The notes: generated by a model from the sequence alone, not told the origin. 64,000 nucleotides of DNA from Conchocele bisecta (GCA_029237695.1 CM055274.1:23549505-23613504); one strand, 5' to 3'; positions 10,974-22,235 are shown, numbered from the stretch's first letter. Made by a program: numbers and translations.

Positions 10974-11893
10974 AAGTATCGTATAGATAGATTATACTTT
11001 GAAAATATTTCCAAATTTTTAATGTTCTTGTAGGTACTAATAACGTTGACTTTAGTTGAATTTTGATGTGTCCCCCGTTGCGTGTGACATCTACATGCAT
11101 TTGATTAGTCTATTTCTTTGTGCCAAAACATGTGTCAATTTTCATTTAAGTTTGTCAAAACAGTGCAAATAGTTGCACTTTCGGTATACATATCATTTTG
11201 ATTTCTCAAAATATGTGTAAAAAAATACGTACAGAACAAACATGACAAAATAAGAAAATGTGTCCCCTAGGCCAACGTCACGAGCATTTGCGTCTTTCTA
11301 CATGTACACCTGGGCCCGTGATTGTAAAACTTTTTGAGCACAAAATCTGTGCTTGGTTCTCAAATTCAAAACTTTTTACCTGTTTTTTTGTATCTAACAG
11401 ACAAATTGAATCGAGATGGCTGTTGTTTATGTTTGATTTCAGCCAAAATAAGTTAAAATATTTTTATTAATGTTAAAAAATATAGGATTTATTATGGAAT
11501 TTTCAATAAATCGATTCAATTTTCGAGTTTGAGATGGAGCACCGAGTACATACTCAATCACGGACCCTGGTGAGGAAAATATTTTAACGGTAATTCAGTT
11601 TTAATTGAAATTGCAAAATGTGTTGTTTCTTTGTGAATTCAAGGTGGTCAAATACAGATCATTATGGCATATACACTGACATTACATGTAGTCTCTTTTT
11701 TCTGAAATAGGTCTGATTCTTTTACCTGTGATTTATAATAATGAATATATGATCTAATTTTTCTAAAATCCAAAACTGTATGAAATTGGACTGAAAAATA
11801 AGCAATGGATAACTGATTTTTTACCCACAAAATGAAAATAATTGTTGTTTTGCAAGTTTGTTACTAAATTGTATCTATATAGGACTTTCAAAC
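10974..11893. other. Transposase relic tail to DUF4806-type start; no gene seen
   Basis: AT-rich. CCTGGGCCCGTGATTG (11309) and its near-inverse at 11558 may mark a small degraded inverted-repeat element. The promoter of the DUF4806-type gene should lie here or further upstream. Confidence 0.4.
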
Positions 11894-12083
11894 ATGTATC
11901 TACTAGTTTAATTCACTGACAATTCCGGGCTTGCCGTTGTTCCTAACAATTGGTTAGATGGACATATGTGTGTTGTTTGGCCAGCATTCAAGACCAGTTC
12001 AATGCTGACAAAAGCCGTCTTACAAAAAGAACCACCAACTGAATCCTGGCAGGCCTATCCCATCAGGGTGTTATATAAGGCTG
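11894..12083 (+). pseudogene. DUF4806-type gene exon 1
   Basis: ATG at 11894 reads MYLLV, then TAA (11909-11911), then FTDNSGLAVVPNNWLDG and VVWPAF to donor G|GTAAGT at 12084. Homologues typically read Y.LVEF.D here, so the TAA probably replaces a Glu or Gln codon. No splice acceptor exists between the stop and the conserved NNW motif, which argues against simply starting later. Confidence 0.7.
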
Positions 12084-12805
12084 GTAAGTGCCAATTTTAT
12101 TGTTGGATCTAGTCTTGATAGCACAACTGACAATGTATATTTACAATTTATTCCCATCCCCTTGTCATCTATGCAACTCAGATACATGGCATCAACATGT
12201 GACATCACTGTGCGAAATAATGGTAGACCGATATCATAATTTGGCTCGGGCAGTCGGGCTATGATATTTGTTTGGAAAAATGCATTGTGTGAACGGGGAA
12301 ATTTATTCTAATTCCTTTTGGGGCTATGAGCCTGTGATAAAATCAAAGTCTATTTTATACACTGACATTAGTGGTCCTTTTTCTCCACTGTACACCATCT
12401 TCCATGTTTTCAGACTTGGGACAGCTTTATTAACCAATTACAATGTAGTGTAATTTTAAAAAATAAACTTGTTACCAACCATTGTACTTTCATGCGTAAA
12501 CATGTCAGAATGACAAACAGCATAGACCCTGCTCAGACTTTCGAGATATGTCTAACTTCATGTTTTTTTGGGCCCCGTGCAGCACCGTGGTGGGATGAAC
12601 TGCAGACCTGTCTCTGATCTCAAGAATTGTGCCACTGTAGCGATTGCTTGTCATAAAAGACGACTTAAGTGCCACGGGGCCCAAGTTCTTTTACTGGTAT
12701 GGTAGGGTACCTGGAAACTAGAGCAGAATATTGTAACTTCAGGCCAATAGACTGTCTGTGGCTTAAGTTTTGAACTCGAAATACATGTAATAATTAAATC
12801 TTCAG

Positions 12806-12911
12806 AATCCTACGACAAAGTCCGGAGCAAGCTAAAGAAGGCAGAGGTGGATTCTGACCTTCAAACAGACACCAATGAAAGCGAGAATGGTCGGCCACTT
12901 CGGAGGAAGAG
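12806..12911 (+). pseudogene. DUF4806-type gene exon 2
   Basis: Acceptor CTTCAG ends at 12805; donor GTATTA at 12912. Encodes ESYDKVRSKLKKAEVDSDLQ, then a Thr/Glu-rich stretch and RPLRRKR, the basic linker typical before the low-complexity region. Too short for an open-frame listing; recognised by the KAE..SDL signature and phase agreement (1 in, 2 out). Confidence 0.75.
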
Positions 12912-13159
12912 GTATTACACATGAATATTTACACAAAACCAAAGATAGTGTCACACATAAGATTTGTGAATTTGCTTAAAACAAAGTTCTCTTTACATGT
13001 TTGATCAATTACCTCAAACATACCTTATATGTGGCGCTGACTGGGGACGTGCGGCTTATGGCATTTGTGACAAGTTTAGATCCTGGTCAGCTTACCGACA
13101 AACCAAGACTGATAAATGCCTACAGTTTGTTAGAGATAACAAGCATACTTGCTTGACTG

Positions 13160-13270
13160 AATGGCAAACAGTACAGCTGCGCAGGCTGGTCTGGATCTAC
13201 ACTGGTCACGTAGGATATAAGCCACATTTCTCCAGTCACAGCCACTATTCACTGCCATGCTGCTAAGTCA
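13160..13270. repeat. GGTCTGGATCTACACTGGTC dispersed repeat fragment
   Basis: GCGCAGGCTGGTCTGGATCT, ACACTGGTCACGTAGGATAT, CCACATTTCTCCAGTCACAG. Relatives are at 39140-39215, 58010-58135 and 60235-60520. This is intron 2 of the DUF4806-type gene; the 89-codon ORF there is repeat-derived. Confidence 0.65.
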
Positions 13271-13655
13271 GAAAAATAAAAATGAATTGTAGACAAAACC
13301 AAGGAAGGTATATAACTCTTAAATTATGAGAGAGTTGTCTTCCTTACACAACAAGAGTGAAGACGCATCTTTAACCTGACAATTGCATGTATCATCTCTG
13401 TGAAGTTTTGTGAAATAAATGTTCCATGTGGTATGCAGGCTATGTGTGAATCTTCGTAAAATAATCCAAGTGGTATGCAGGTTGTGTTCCGGACACATTT
13501 TTAGTATCTGTTGCTGACATGGTGGTCAAACACATAGTAGCGGTACTAGCCCCTGATTGTTGGCAGGGACAGAGTTTGAAACAAGTTTGAAAGTCTACAT
13601 GCACACTGTGCAGGTTAGCTATTAAAACTACCTGCACAGAAGAAAAGTTTTACAG

Positions 13656-14170
13656 ATCTCCAAATAGATACAGTTCCTCGGACAGTGATGAGCCTGTATA
13701 GGGGCCACGACCTAAATGCACACCGAAAGCTGATAAGCGGAACACACCACTATGCACGTTGGTAGCAAGTAATCTACTTTGCCTACACCACCTCAACGCA
13801 TATCTACGTCATCGCAGCCTACACCACTTCAAGTCGTATAGATCTACGTCATTGGCAGCATCGCAGCAGCCTACAACACCTCAACGCATATCTACGTCAT
13901 CGCAGCCTACACCACTTCAATTCGTATCTACGTCATCGGCAGCATCGCAGCCTACAACGCCTCAACGCATATCTACGTCATCACAGTTTTCACCACGTCA
14001 ACTCATATCTACGTCATGGGCAGCATCGCAGCCTACACCACTTCAACTTGTAGCTCCGTCATCGGCGGCATCGCAGTCTCTGGCATCTTATACTCGGTCT
14101 ACAGCTGCAGGACTAACATCCAGTTCAACATCGCTGACATCACCAAAGACACAAGCTTCGTCTATCGTAG
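13656..14170 (+). pseudogene. DUF4806-type gene exon 3, S/T/P/Q-rich linker with internal stop
   Basis: Acceptor TTTACAG ends at 13655; donor GTATGT at 14171. Opens SPNRYSSSDSDEPV, then TAG (13699-13701), then GPRPKCTPKADKR and a long Ser/Thr/Pro/Gln linker coded by tandem repeats. The frame is open for 156 codons after the stop, which suggests that the stop is recent. Confidence 0.7.
13790..14090 (+). repeat. Coding minisatellite in exon 3 of the DUF4806-type gene
   Basis: Imperfect units of roughly 40 and 80 bp carry CCTACACCACTTCAA and ATATCTACGTCATCG. They keep one frame (PTTPQRISTSSQ, PTPLQFVSTSS and variants), so the linker length is probably polymorphic. The same bases also read in other frames as shadow ORFs. 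Confidence 0.75.
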
Positions 14171-15012
14171 GTATGTATTTAAAATAAACAAATGTTTTTT
14201 TATATCCCAACACTTTTAAGGATATGCCATATACTTGGAAAAGGCACAGCACGAGAGGCTAAACAACTTGTTTGACCGGCCAAAAATGTGAATAATTCTG
14301 GGGTTTTTTCTTACTTGCCTGAGACTGTCAGAGAGTTATGCAGCACTTACAGGAATATCTTCCGTCAGAAATGTGATTCAAAGTTAGTCAATGAAAACAA
14401 TATACATTTGCACACAATTAGTCTTATATTCCATCTATAAGATTGTCAGTACAACAAACTTAACACGTTGTAGTCCTCATTTCAGTAGTATTTATCAATT
14501 TATCATGTTTTCTGATATGGTTGACAGTTGGAATCATTACAAAACGTTGATACACAGAAAACATTGACATCACATTGTTTACGCAATAACGTAACGTACA
14601 CGATGTACGTTTTGCACCTTTTCGTTTGCATATCAAATATTGTCCTATTAAAGCTACACTGTCTAACTTGAGGTATGAAATTTGTATTGTCTAAATTAAT
14701 TACCTAATTATGCACCTATTGCACCAGGTTTAAAAATAAAATTATAATTCGCCGATAGACGTATTAATTATCATGATTATTAATTAATAGAACGGGAGTA
14801 GGTGACTTAAGACCCTCCCAACAGTATTCCATATAGCGTTAATTGTACTGAAAGTCTCGATTTAAAACTACATTTCATATATTACTGGAGTGTTTTGTCA
14901 TACATAGATCCACAACCATAGAAGTCAACATAGTTTGTCAGTTCCAGCTATCCTGTATCCACAAAACAACTAAATATTGTAGTTTTTAGTGCTGCCATGG
15001 TCCTGACTATTC

Positions 15013-15046
15013 CAGGGGTCATGGGTTCGAACCCTAGGTCGGTGCA
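15013..15046 (+). repeat. tRNA-like B-box (possible SINE fragment)
   Basis: GGGGTCATGGGTTCGAACCC contains a full Pol III B-box (GGTTCGAACCC). No convincing A-box or cloverleaf is upstream. Similar B-box-like sequence, reversed, is at 5409-5440. Could be a SINE head or chance. Confidence 0.3.
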
Positions 15047-15328
15047 ATTTCTTTTTCATTCTTTACCTTTTTAACCCCCGACCGTAAAGGTTATAGCGAT
15101 CACTCCTTCGCCTGTAGACGAAATGTTCACCTTGTGCGTTTAAGTCCATTTCAGGCGGGATCTGCCACTCTGTGATGGATATTTGTTTAAGCGGTAAATC
15201 ACCTCAGTTTGTATGTAAAATGAATTTTCTGATTAATTAAAATGATTTCAATCATATTTTAAAATTTCAAGAATTGCCCCACAAGTACGACAGAGCAGCT
15301 TTAACCAGCAAACATGCCACAAATTGAT

Positions 15329-15413
15329 TCAGATAACTGATCACAAATTTAGTATAAATTTGCTCCACAAGCTTCGCAGATTTATATAATTTGTGATCAG
15401 TCATCTGTCCTTC
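15329..15413. repeat. Inverted repeat in intron 3 of the DUF4806-type gene
   Basis: CAGATAACTGATCACAAATT / AATTTGTGATCAGTCATCTG with TATAAATTTG/CAGATTTATA inside. Likely a small foldback; no flanking duplication was resolved. Confidence 0.6.
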
Positions 15414-15571
15414 ATACTTCAGTATTCACACACAAAATGAGAATCAATTCTTAAATGTTCATAGGTTTCAGAGATTGCTTGTACATGTAGTTGTAGACAG
15501 GGAAAGAATGGAAACATAACCTAACAAATTAAATATGAAGTGCTTTATTGTATGTTGTCTTGTTTTGGCAG

Positions 15572-15783
15572 CAAGAGATGTGAGGCTGTTCACAATTCTG
15601 GAGAAGATGAGAGAGGAACAACGGCATCAAACTACTTTACTGACAACTATCCTCTCCAAATTGGGTGCAGAGGCTGATGCTAATGACGAAATGCCACAAG
15701 ACATTTCATTTCCAATTACAACTGAGAGGGAAATGAAATCTTTTGAGGAGAGGATCATAGACAAATATACAGAGTAGTTAGTG
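15572..15783 (+). pseudogene. DUF4806-type gene exon 4 (start of DUF4806)
   Basis: Acceptor TTGGCAG ends at 15571. Encodes RDVRLFTILEKMREEQRHQT, a short coiled-coil stretch, then ISFPITTEREMKSFEERI, which matches the opening of DUF4806 (FPL.T.EE...LE). TAG at 15775-15777 follows KYTE, two codons before the donor GTATGT at 15784, so this is a nonsense change rather than a natural terminus: the domain continues in exon 5. Confidence 0.72.
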
Positions 15784-15953
15784 GTATGTCACCAAAGTTT
15801 CCTGTGCTTTGAAGAAAAAGCTGGTTTTATGTATGATTGTCCCCATATGTCCACCCGGATGTATGTCATGTAGGAAAACTCTAGTTTTCTTACTTTGGAC
15901 CTTCTAAAAAAATCAATTTATTACATTTCCATAAATGATTACCACATTGCTTT

Positions 15954-18900
15954 TTAGCTCGCCTGCATACCCCCGGCGTCGTCGACGTCGGCGTCGACGT
16001 CGTCCACAAACTTAACGTTGGGGTAAATGTCTTATAACTTCTGTTTCCTTTCATCGAACACCTTGTTATTTCATACATGCACTCCTCAGATGACCCTCTA
16101 TCATGCTGTAGCAAATCCATGACCCAAGACCCAACCCTTACACCAAGGTCAAGGTCACAAACTTAGCACATTCACAAACTTAACATTGGGGTAAATGTCT
16201 TATAACTTCTGTTTCCTTTCATGCAACACCTTGTTATTTCACACATGCATTACTCAGATGACCTTCTATCATGCTGTAGCAAATCCATGACCCACCACCC
16301 AACCCTTAACCCAAGGTCAAGGTCACAACCTTAGCACATTCATAAACTTAACGTTTGGGTAAATGTCTTAAACATCTGTTTCCTTTTATGGAACGCCTAG
16401 ATATTTCATACATGCATTCCTCAGATGACCCTCTATCATGATGTAGAAAATCAATGACAAACCACACAACCCTTACCCCAGGGTCAAGGTCACAAACTTA
16501 GCATGTTCATAAACTTAACGTTGGGGTAAATGTTGTGTAACTTCTGTTTATTTACAGGGAACGCCTTCATATTTCATACATGGATTCATCTGATGATACT
16601 CTATCGTGCTATAGCAAATCCATGACCCACCCCTTATCACAAGATCAAGGTCACAAACTTAGCACATTCATAAACTTAACGTTGGGGTAAATCCACAACC
16701 CACCACCCAACCCTTACCCAAAGGTCAAGGTGACAAACTTAGCATGTTCATAACTTAACGTTGGGGTAAACGTTTTGTAACTTCTGTTTAGTTACAGGGA
16801 ACGCTTTGATATTTCATACATGCATTCATCTGATGATCCTCTATTGTGCTACAACAACTCAATGACCCTCCACCCCTTTCCCCAAGATCAACATCATAAA
16901 CGTAACGTTGGAGTAAATGTATTTTTATAACTTCTGTTTCTTTACAGGTAACGCCTTGATATTTCATACATGCATTCATCTGATAATACTCTATCGTGCT
17001 ATAGGAAATCCATGACCCACCCCCACCCCTTACCCCGGGGTCAATGTCACAAACTTAGCACATTCATAAACTTAACTTTGGGGTAAATGTCTTATAACAT
17101 CTGTTTCTTTTTTATGGAACGCCTTGATATTTCATACATGCATTCCTCAGATGACCCTCTATATTGCTGTAGCAAATCTACGATCCATCACCCAACCCTT
17201 ACACCAAGGTCAAGGTGACAAACTTAGCACGTTCATAAACTTAACGTTGGGGTAAATGTTGTGTAACTTCTGTTAATTACAGGGAACGCCTTCATATTTA
17301 ATACATGGATTCATCTGATGATACTGTATCGTGCTATGGCAAATCCATGACCCACCGCCAATCCCTTACCCCAAGGTCAAGGGCACAAACTTAGCACATT
17401 CATAAACTTAACCTTGGGGTAAATGTCTTATAACATCTGTTTCCTTTCATGAAACGCCTTGATATTTCATTCATGCATTCCTCAGATGACCCTCTATCAC
17501 GATGTAGCAAATCGACGACTGGCCACCCAACCCTTACCCCAAGGTCAAGGTCACAAACCTAGCACATTCATAAGCTTAACTTTGGGGTAAATGTTGTGTA
17601 ACTTCTGTTTATTTACTGAGAATACCTTCATATGTCATACAAACATTCATCTGATGATACTCTATCGTACTCTATCGTCCATAACCCACCTCCCACCCAT
17701 TTCCCCAAGGTCAATGTCACAAACTTAGCACATTCATAAACTTCACGTTGGGGTAAATGTCTTATAACATCTGTTTCCTTTCATGGAACACCTTGATATG
17801 TCATACATGCATTCTTCTGATGATACTCTATTGTGCTATAGCAAATCTATGACCCACCCCTTACCCCAAGGTCAAGGTCACAAAGTTAGCACATTCATAA
17901 ACTTAACGTTGGGGTAAATATCTTATAACGTCTGTTTACTTTCTTGAAATGCCTCGATATTTCATACATGCATTCCTCAGATGACCCTTTATCGTGTTGT
18001 AGCAAATCCACAACCCACCACTCAACCCTTACCCCAAGGTCAAGGTCAAGGTCACAAACTTAGCATGTTCATAAACTTAACGTTGGGGTAAATGTTGTGT
18101 AACTTATGTTTCTTTACATGGAACGCTTTGATATTTCATACATGCATTCATCTGATGATCCTCTATTGTGCTACAGCAAATCAATGACCCCCACCCCTTT
18201 CCCCAAGATCAACATCATAAACTTAATGTTGGAGTAAATGTCTTTTTATAACTTCTGTTTCTTTACTCTATCGTGCTATAGCAAATCCATGACCCACACC
18301 CCCCCCCCCCCCCCCCCACCCCACCCCTTTCCCCAAGGTCACAAACATAGCACATTCATAAACTTAACATTGGGGTAAATGTCTTATAACATATGTTTCC
18401 TTTCATGGAACGCCTTCCTATTTCATACACGCATTCATCTGATGATACTCTATCGTGCTATTGCAAATCCATGACACACCGCTCACCCCTTACCCCGGGG
18501 TCAAGGTCACAAACTTAGCACATTCATAAACTTAACGTTGGGGTAAATGTCTTATACCATTTGTTTCCTTTCATGGAACGCCTTGATATTTCATACATGC
18601 ATTCCTCCGACGACCCTCTATCATGCTGTAGCAAATCCACAACCCACCACCCAACCCTTACCCAAAGTTCAAGGTGACAAACTTAGCATGTTCATAAACT
18701 TAACGTTGGGGTAAATGTTGTGTAACTTGGGGTAAATGTCTTATAACATCTCTTTCCTTTCATGAAACGCCTTGATATTTCATACATGCATTCCTCGGAT
18801 GACCCTCTATCATGCTATTGTAAATCCACAAACCACCACCCAACCCTTACTCCAAGTCAAGGTCACAAACTTAGCATGTTCATCAACTTAACATTGGGGG

Positions 18901-19385
18901 TAAATGTTGTGTAACTTCTGTTTCTTTACAGTGAACGCTTTGATATTTCATACATGCATTCATCTGATGATCCTCTATTGTGCTACAGCAAATCCATGAC
19001 CCACCCCCACCCCTTTTCCCAAGGTCAAGGTCACAAACTTAGCACATTCATACATGCATTCCTCATGTGAATAGCTATCATGCTTTAGAAAATCACCCAA
19101 CTTAGTGCGTTCATAAACTTAACGTTGGGTTAAATTTTGTTTTACTTCTGTTTTCAGGGAGGGAGCGCATTGTTATTTCATACGTGCATTCATCTTAATA
19201 TGCTATATTATGCTATAACAAACCCACGACCCACCTTGCACCACTCACCCCAATGTCAAGGTCCACCGCACGCCCCTTAACCCAAGGTCAAGTTATATAA
19301 TATTCATGTTTTTTTTATGCAACTGTGCCAAGTTTGAGTGAAGGCTGCGAACAGGCGAGCTTCGTTGTCTTCTGACAACTCTTGT
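15954..19385 (+). repeat. Dispersed element with ~170-bp satellite core, in intron 4 of the DUF4806-type gene
   Basis: Opens TTTTTAGCTCGCCTG and closes GAACAGGCGAGCTTCG plus CTTCTGACAACTCTTGTT. Between lie about twenty diverged units with ACTTAACGTTGGGGTAAATG, CTTTCATGGAACGCCTTGAT, CATGCATTCATCTGATGAT, and CCAAGGTCAAGGTCACAAAC. Period is about 165-185 bp with partial and deleted units and a poly-C run near 18300-18317. The AGCTCGCCTG ends suggest a mobile dispersed unit whose core expanded in tandem. Confidence 0.88.
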
Positions 19386-19389
19386 TGCA

Positions 19390-19810
19390 TGTGTACCACC
19401 GTGAAAGAAAACCCGTAATCGAAGGACTATAAATAATACACCGGTGAAGAGAACGCTCGTAATTGTTCATGTGCATCCTCCCGCTTTAAGATATAACTAA
19501 ACTATTTCTAATGTCTAAACATTTTCGAAACTGCTCATGAACGTCCTTATTTGATGGGGAACAGTTACTAAATATCCACTCGTCCAAAATTTAAAAAAAA
19601 AAGACAAAATATACAAACATCTATTGTTTAAAAACGTAATAAATAACATGAATAAGGCTATTCCATCTTACACATTTGAATGGCATAAAATAATACTCTT
19701 GTCCGTCGGCTTCCTAGTGGAAAACTCTCTCGATTTTTACGCGGAAGCCGACAAACACTTGTGTATTATTTTACGCTATTCAAAAAAGGTGTAGGATGGA
19801 ATTGCCTCTA
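19390..19810. repeat. Dispersed repeat with terminal hairpin, copy 2 (intron 4 of DUF4806-type gene)
   Basis: GAAAGAAAACCCGTAATCGA, GAAGAGAACGCTCGTAATTG, and hairpin TTGTCCGTCGGCTTCC ... ACGCGGAAGCCGACAAACAC. Ends about 290 bp before exon 5. Confidence 0.68.
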
Positions 19811-20103
19811 TTTATTGCTTGCCATAAAAGTGAACTTCGTTTTTTATTTCCACCCTCATGTCATGGATTATCTCCCCCTTTCCGACAATTTTCAAAAGTA
19901 TGTATATATTGCTCCAGATTCCAGTGCATTTTCTCTAGTTGTACATTTGTTGGTGCGGTATGGGATTTGGCCCCTTCATTGTGTGACACTGGCAGAGCAA
20001 AACATACGTGAAGCAACATCAACAACCACAAGTGCCGGGAAAGCTTCATCTTGATCTTCATGTGCATGTAGGTGAATACCATTATAAACTGTATTTTGTC
20101 TAG

Positions 20104-20263
20104 GTTGGCCATTTTGCTTCCATTGGAGGGTCGTCGGTGGAGAACATGGCCCACAGAATCTTCCGAGACATCGTCTCAAATCGTTTGGCGGCGAAATACA
20201 ACTGGACGGGGTCCAAAAACAAGATACCCTTCCGGACTCTGCGATTACCCCTTATTGTGAAAC
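20104..20263 (+). pseudogene. DUF4806-type gene exon 5 (DUF4806 core)
   Basis: Acceptor TCTAG ends at 20103; donor C|GTAAGT at 20264. Encodes VGHFASIGGSSVENMAHRIF, then a Leu/Ala stretch and KYNWTGSKNKIPFRTLRLPL, the IGG....L.....YNW.G.K....F core of DUF4806. Uninterrupted. Confidence 0.78.
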
Positions 20264-20374
20264 GTAAGTAGTTGAGCTGGGCGTCATTCACCCACCTAGT
20301 TACCTTACCCCAGTTGTGTACATTATATACGACTTTCACAGGCCTCAATATCAATGTTTGGTAATTAGTGTAGG

Positions 20375-20600
20375 TCCAGATGAGCCGGCTCGTAGCGAGC
20401 CGTCTTATCAGGATCAGCACTATTTGCAATCATTTTTCTGAATAAAATTAAAAAAAAAAAAAAAAAACATTTCAATAAATGAATTTGTCTGAATATCCTT
20501 TTATGATGTATTGATTGGTCTGAACGTTATCAATGATCAGTCCCATTCAGTTAATTGGGGTGAAAGGGTTAAAAAGGCTGTCCCGTGTATCGAGGATATC
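20375..20600. repeat. Dispersed repeat ending GGGGTGAAAGGGTTAA, in intron 5
   Basis: GTAGGTCCAGATGAGCCGGC, GAGCCGTCTTATCAGGATCA, poly-A at about 20450-20467, then CAGTTAATTGGGGTGAAAGG. A second copy lies at 21118-21320 beyond the gene. Shorter tails are at 48215-48330, 52085-52230 and 55030-55190. Confidence 0.7.
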
Positions 20601-20766
20601 CACGAAGCATGTAAAATAGCCAGGGTGATTCATTTGATGCGAGCTAAGGGAAAGTTATGCCTGGTCTTCTAGTGCCCATAATTCTCCACTCTCGGAGACG
20701 CCTCGACACAGATTTTATGTTTCTACCGGTTACTACAAATTTGACTAAAAGACTACTATTTTTCAG

Positions 20767-20954
20767 GAGCAGTTAGAAGATGTTACAGGCTTGTGACATT
20801 GGCAGACATAGAGACATGCACAAAGTCCTTTCTGAAATCAGCAAAGGACAGGGATGGAGGGCGACTGAATAGACTGAAGGACAAAAATACACAAGTATGC
20901 GAACCAAACAGTACAGCTGTAAATGAAAGCAGTTCGGAAGACTCTGAGGCTTAG
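20767..20954 (+). pseudogene. DUF4806-type gene exon 6 (C terminus)
   Basis: Acceptor TTTTTCAG ends at 20766. In phase it reads AVRRCYRLVTLADIETCTKS, then FLKSAKDRDGGRLNRLK and an acidic Ser-rich tail to TAG at 20952. LK.A.DR.GGR.R is the usual end of the domain. The other two frames stop within ten codons. Confidence 0.75.
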
Positions 20955-21375
20955 ACGCGGGTGGTGTGCTGTACATAATATTTAGTGTTTTAAACCGTTA
21001 CAACGAAAGTCATTTCTTACAGAATACTCCGAGGTTTAGAGGTGGGTGGGGTGGTGTGTTGTACAATATAGTGGTTAAACCCTTTAAACCCACATGCTAC
21101 ACTAAGACTATTGGCAAACAGTGTAGATCCACATGTGCCGCCTCGTAACGAGCCGTCTCATCAGGATCTGCACTATTTGCAAATATTTTCCGACTACAAA
21201 TAGAAAAAATACACCTTTTCAATAAATAGACTGATCTAAATTTAATTTTCTTATCAATTGATTGGTCAAAAAATAAGTTGGACCAGTCCATATCAGTTAA
21301 TTAGGGGTGAAAGGGTTAACCCGTTAAAACGAAAGACGTTTCTTACAGAAGTCTCTGAGGTTTAGACGCTCAAAA
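20935..21375. repeat. Triplicated end of DUF4806-type exon 6
   Basis: GACTCTGAGGCTTAGACGCG (exon end, 20940), ACTCCGAGGTTTAGAGGTGG (21027) and TCTCTGAGGTTTAGACGCTC (21353) repeat the last codons and stop. The latter two are preceded by CGAAAG(T/A)C(A/G)TTTCTTACAGAA, which includes an acceptor-like site. Confidence 0.6.
21118..21320. repeat. Dispersed repeat ending GGGGTGAAAGGGTTAA, 3' of the DUF4806-type gene
   Basis: GTGTAGATCCACATGTGCCG, GAGCCGTCTCATCAGGATCT and TCAGTTAATTAGGGGTGAAA align with 20375-20600. Confidence 0.7.
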
Positions 21376-22235
21376 TTCTAAACCTGCCGATTTTGGCGCT
21401 CTTGGCCTACCCGTGTATGGAAGGCCATCAAGCCAATTCCAACCCTAAAATACGAGAAATTGAATATGTAAGCATTTGATTGTATTTTGTGAATTACATG
21501 TAAAGGTAGTTAGAATGGGTGGCATCCTCTCTGGACAATTGTATAAATCTGCAAGGAAATTTATTGTTAATATACCGGATATAATGTAGTTTTAAAGACG
21601 CTGCGACATACCAAATAATGTTACAATTATTACTGCATAAAAGAAATAACCACATAACATACTAGTATTGAACACATTCCAATGGAGCCTGATGCCATAC
21701 AGACATAAGAATTTAATTATTAATATATAAATACATGATAGTGACACGCGTCTTTCGGCCGCAGAATTGTCTATCCCAGAATGTATCCTATCCACATAGC
21801 TATACGCGTATGCAAAGTGACATTGCTTTGTCATGATTTGGCATGGTTAGCTTTGAAGAATTGTTTATTACGTCACCCGTATTACACTAATTACTTACAG
21901 GACAGGATGAAAGCGGTGCACAGCACATCTTGTTGTTGGCAGTCACAAACAAATAAAATATTGACAGCTATAGAAATGTATGGCGCAAACATTCAACCTA
22001 CATACTTGGTGGAATATTGTCACCATCCCGTATCCTCTTGTGTTGGGCAGTAATCATTTTGTTGTTTCATGAAATTCCATCAAATATTTATTTTATTGCA
22101 AAAAAACGATTTTCCTATGGGAATTTAACATGGGGGCTAAAAATATATATTTTTTTTTCTTCATGTTTTTTTTATTTGTCAACCGATTTTCAAAATGTAA
22201 CTTTTCTTTTTTTTTCCTTTTTTTTTTTATTATAT
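21376..22235. other. No gene seen
   Basis: AT-rich intergenic DNA. Short ORFs on both strands lack domains. T-rich tracts (22150-22235) lead into the AGCTCACCTGAGCG repeat. Confidence 0.45.

Larger units (their letters stand above)
14171..15571. other. Intron 3 of the DUF4806-type gene
   Basis: Apart from the B-box-like site (15013) and the inverted repeat (15329), nothing is recognised. A TTCTTTTTCATTCTTTACC pyrimidine tract follows the B-box. Confidence 0.5.
11894..20954 (+). pseudogene. DUF4806-family gene, six exons, with three in-frame stops (gene-level entry)
   Basis: Exons 11894-12083, 12806-12911, 13656-14170, 15572-15783, 20104-20263 and 20767-20954 total 1,371 nt, an exact 457 codons, with GT-AG introns and matching phases. 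The N-terminal part (VVPNNWLDG..CVVWPAF, then SYDKVRSKLKKAEVDSDLQ) and C-terminal part (a FPI.T entry motif, HFASIGGSS, YNWTG, LKSAKDRDGGR) match my recollection of animal DUF4806 proteins, which are of unknown function and often occur in large lineage-specific families. TAA at 11909, TAG at 13699 and TAG at 15775 interrupt it. Splicing is otherwise perfect, so decay is recent, or the stops are sequence errors or allelic. Function unknown. Confidence 0.75.

Noticed and set aside
13759..14219. ORFs at 13759 and 14016 as independent genes
   Set aside because: 13759-14187 is the exon 3 frame of the DUF4806-type gene read into its intron; 14016-14219 is a shadow frame of the same minisatellite.
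15013..15046. tRNA gene
   Set aside because: Only a B-box-like GGTTCGAACCC is present. No acceptor or anticodon stems fit, so it is kept only as a low-confidence SINE-like remnant.
16560..19000. CTGATGA motif in satellite units as a hammerhead ribozyme
   Set aside because: The required GAAA after stem II and the matching stems are absent; CTGATGATACTCTATCG is just part of the unit.
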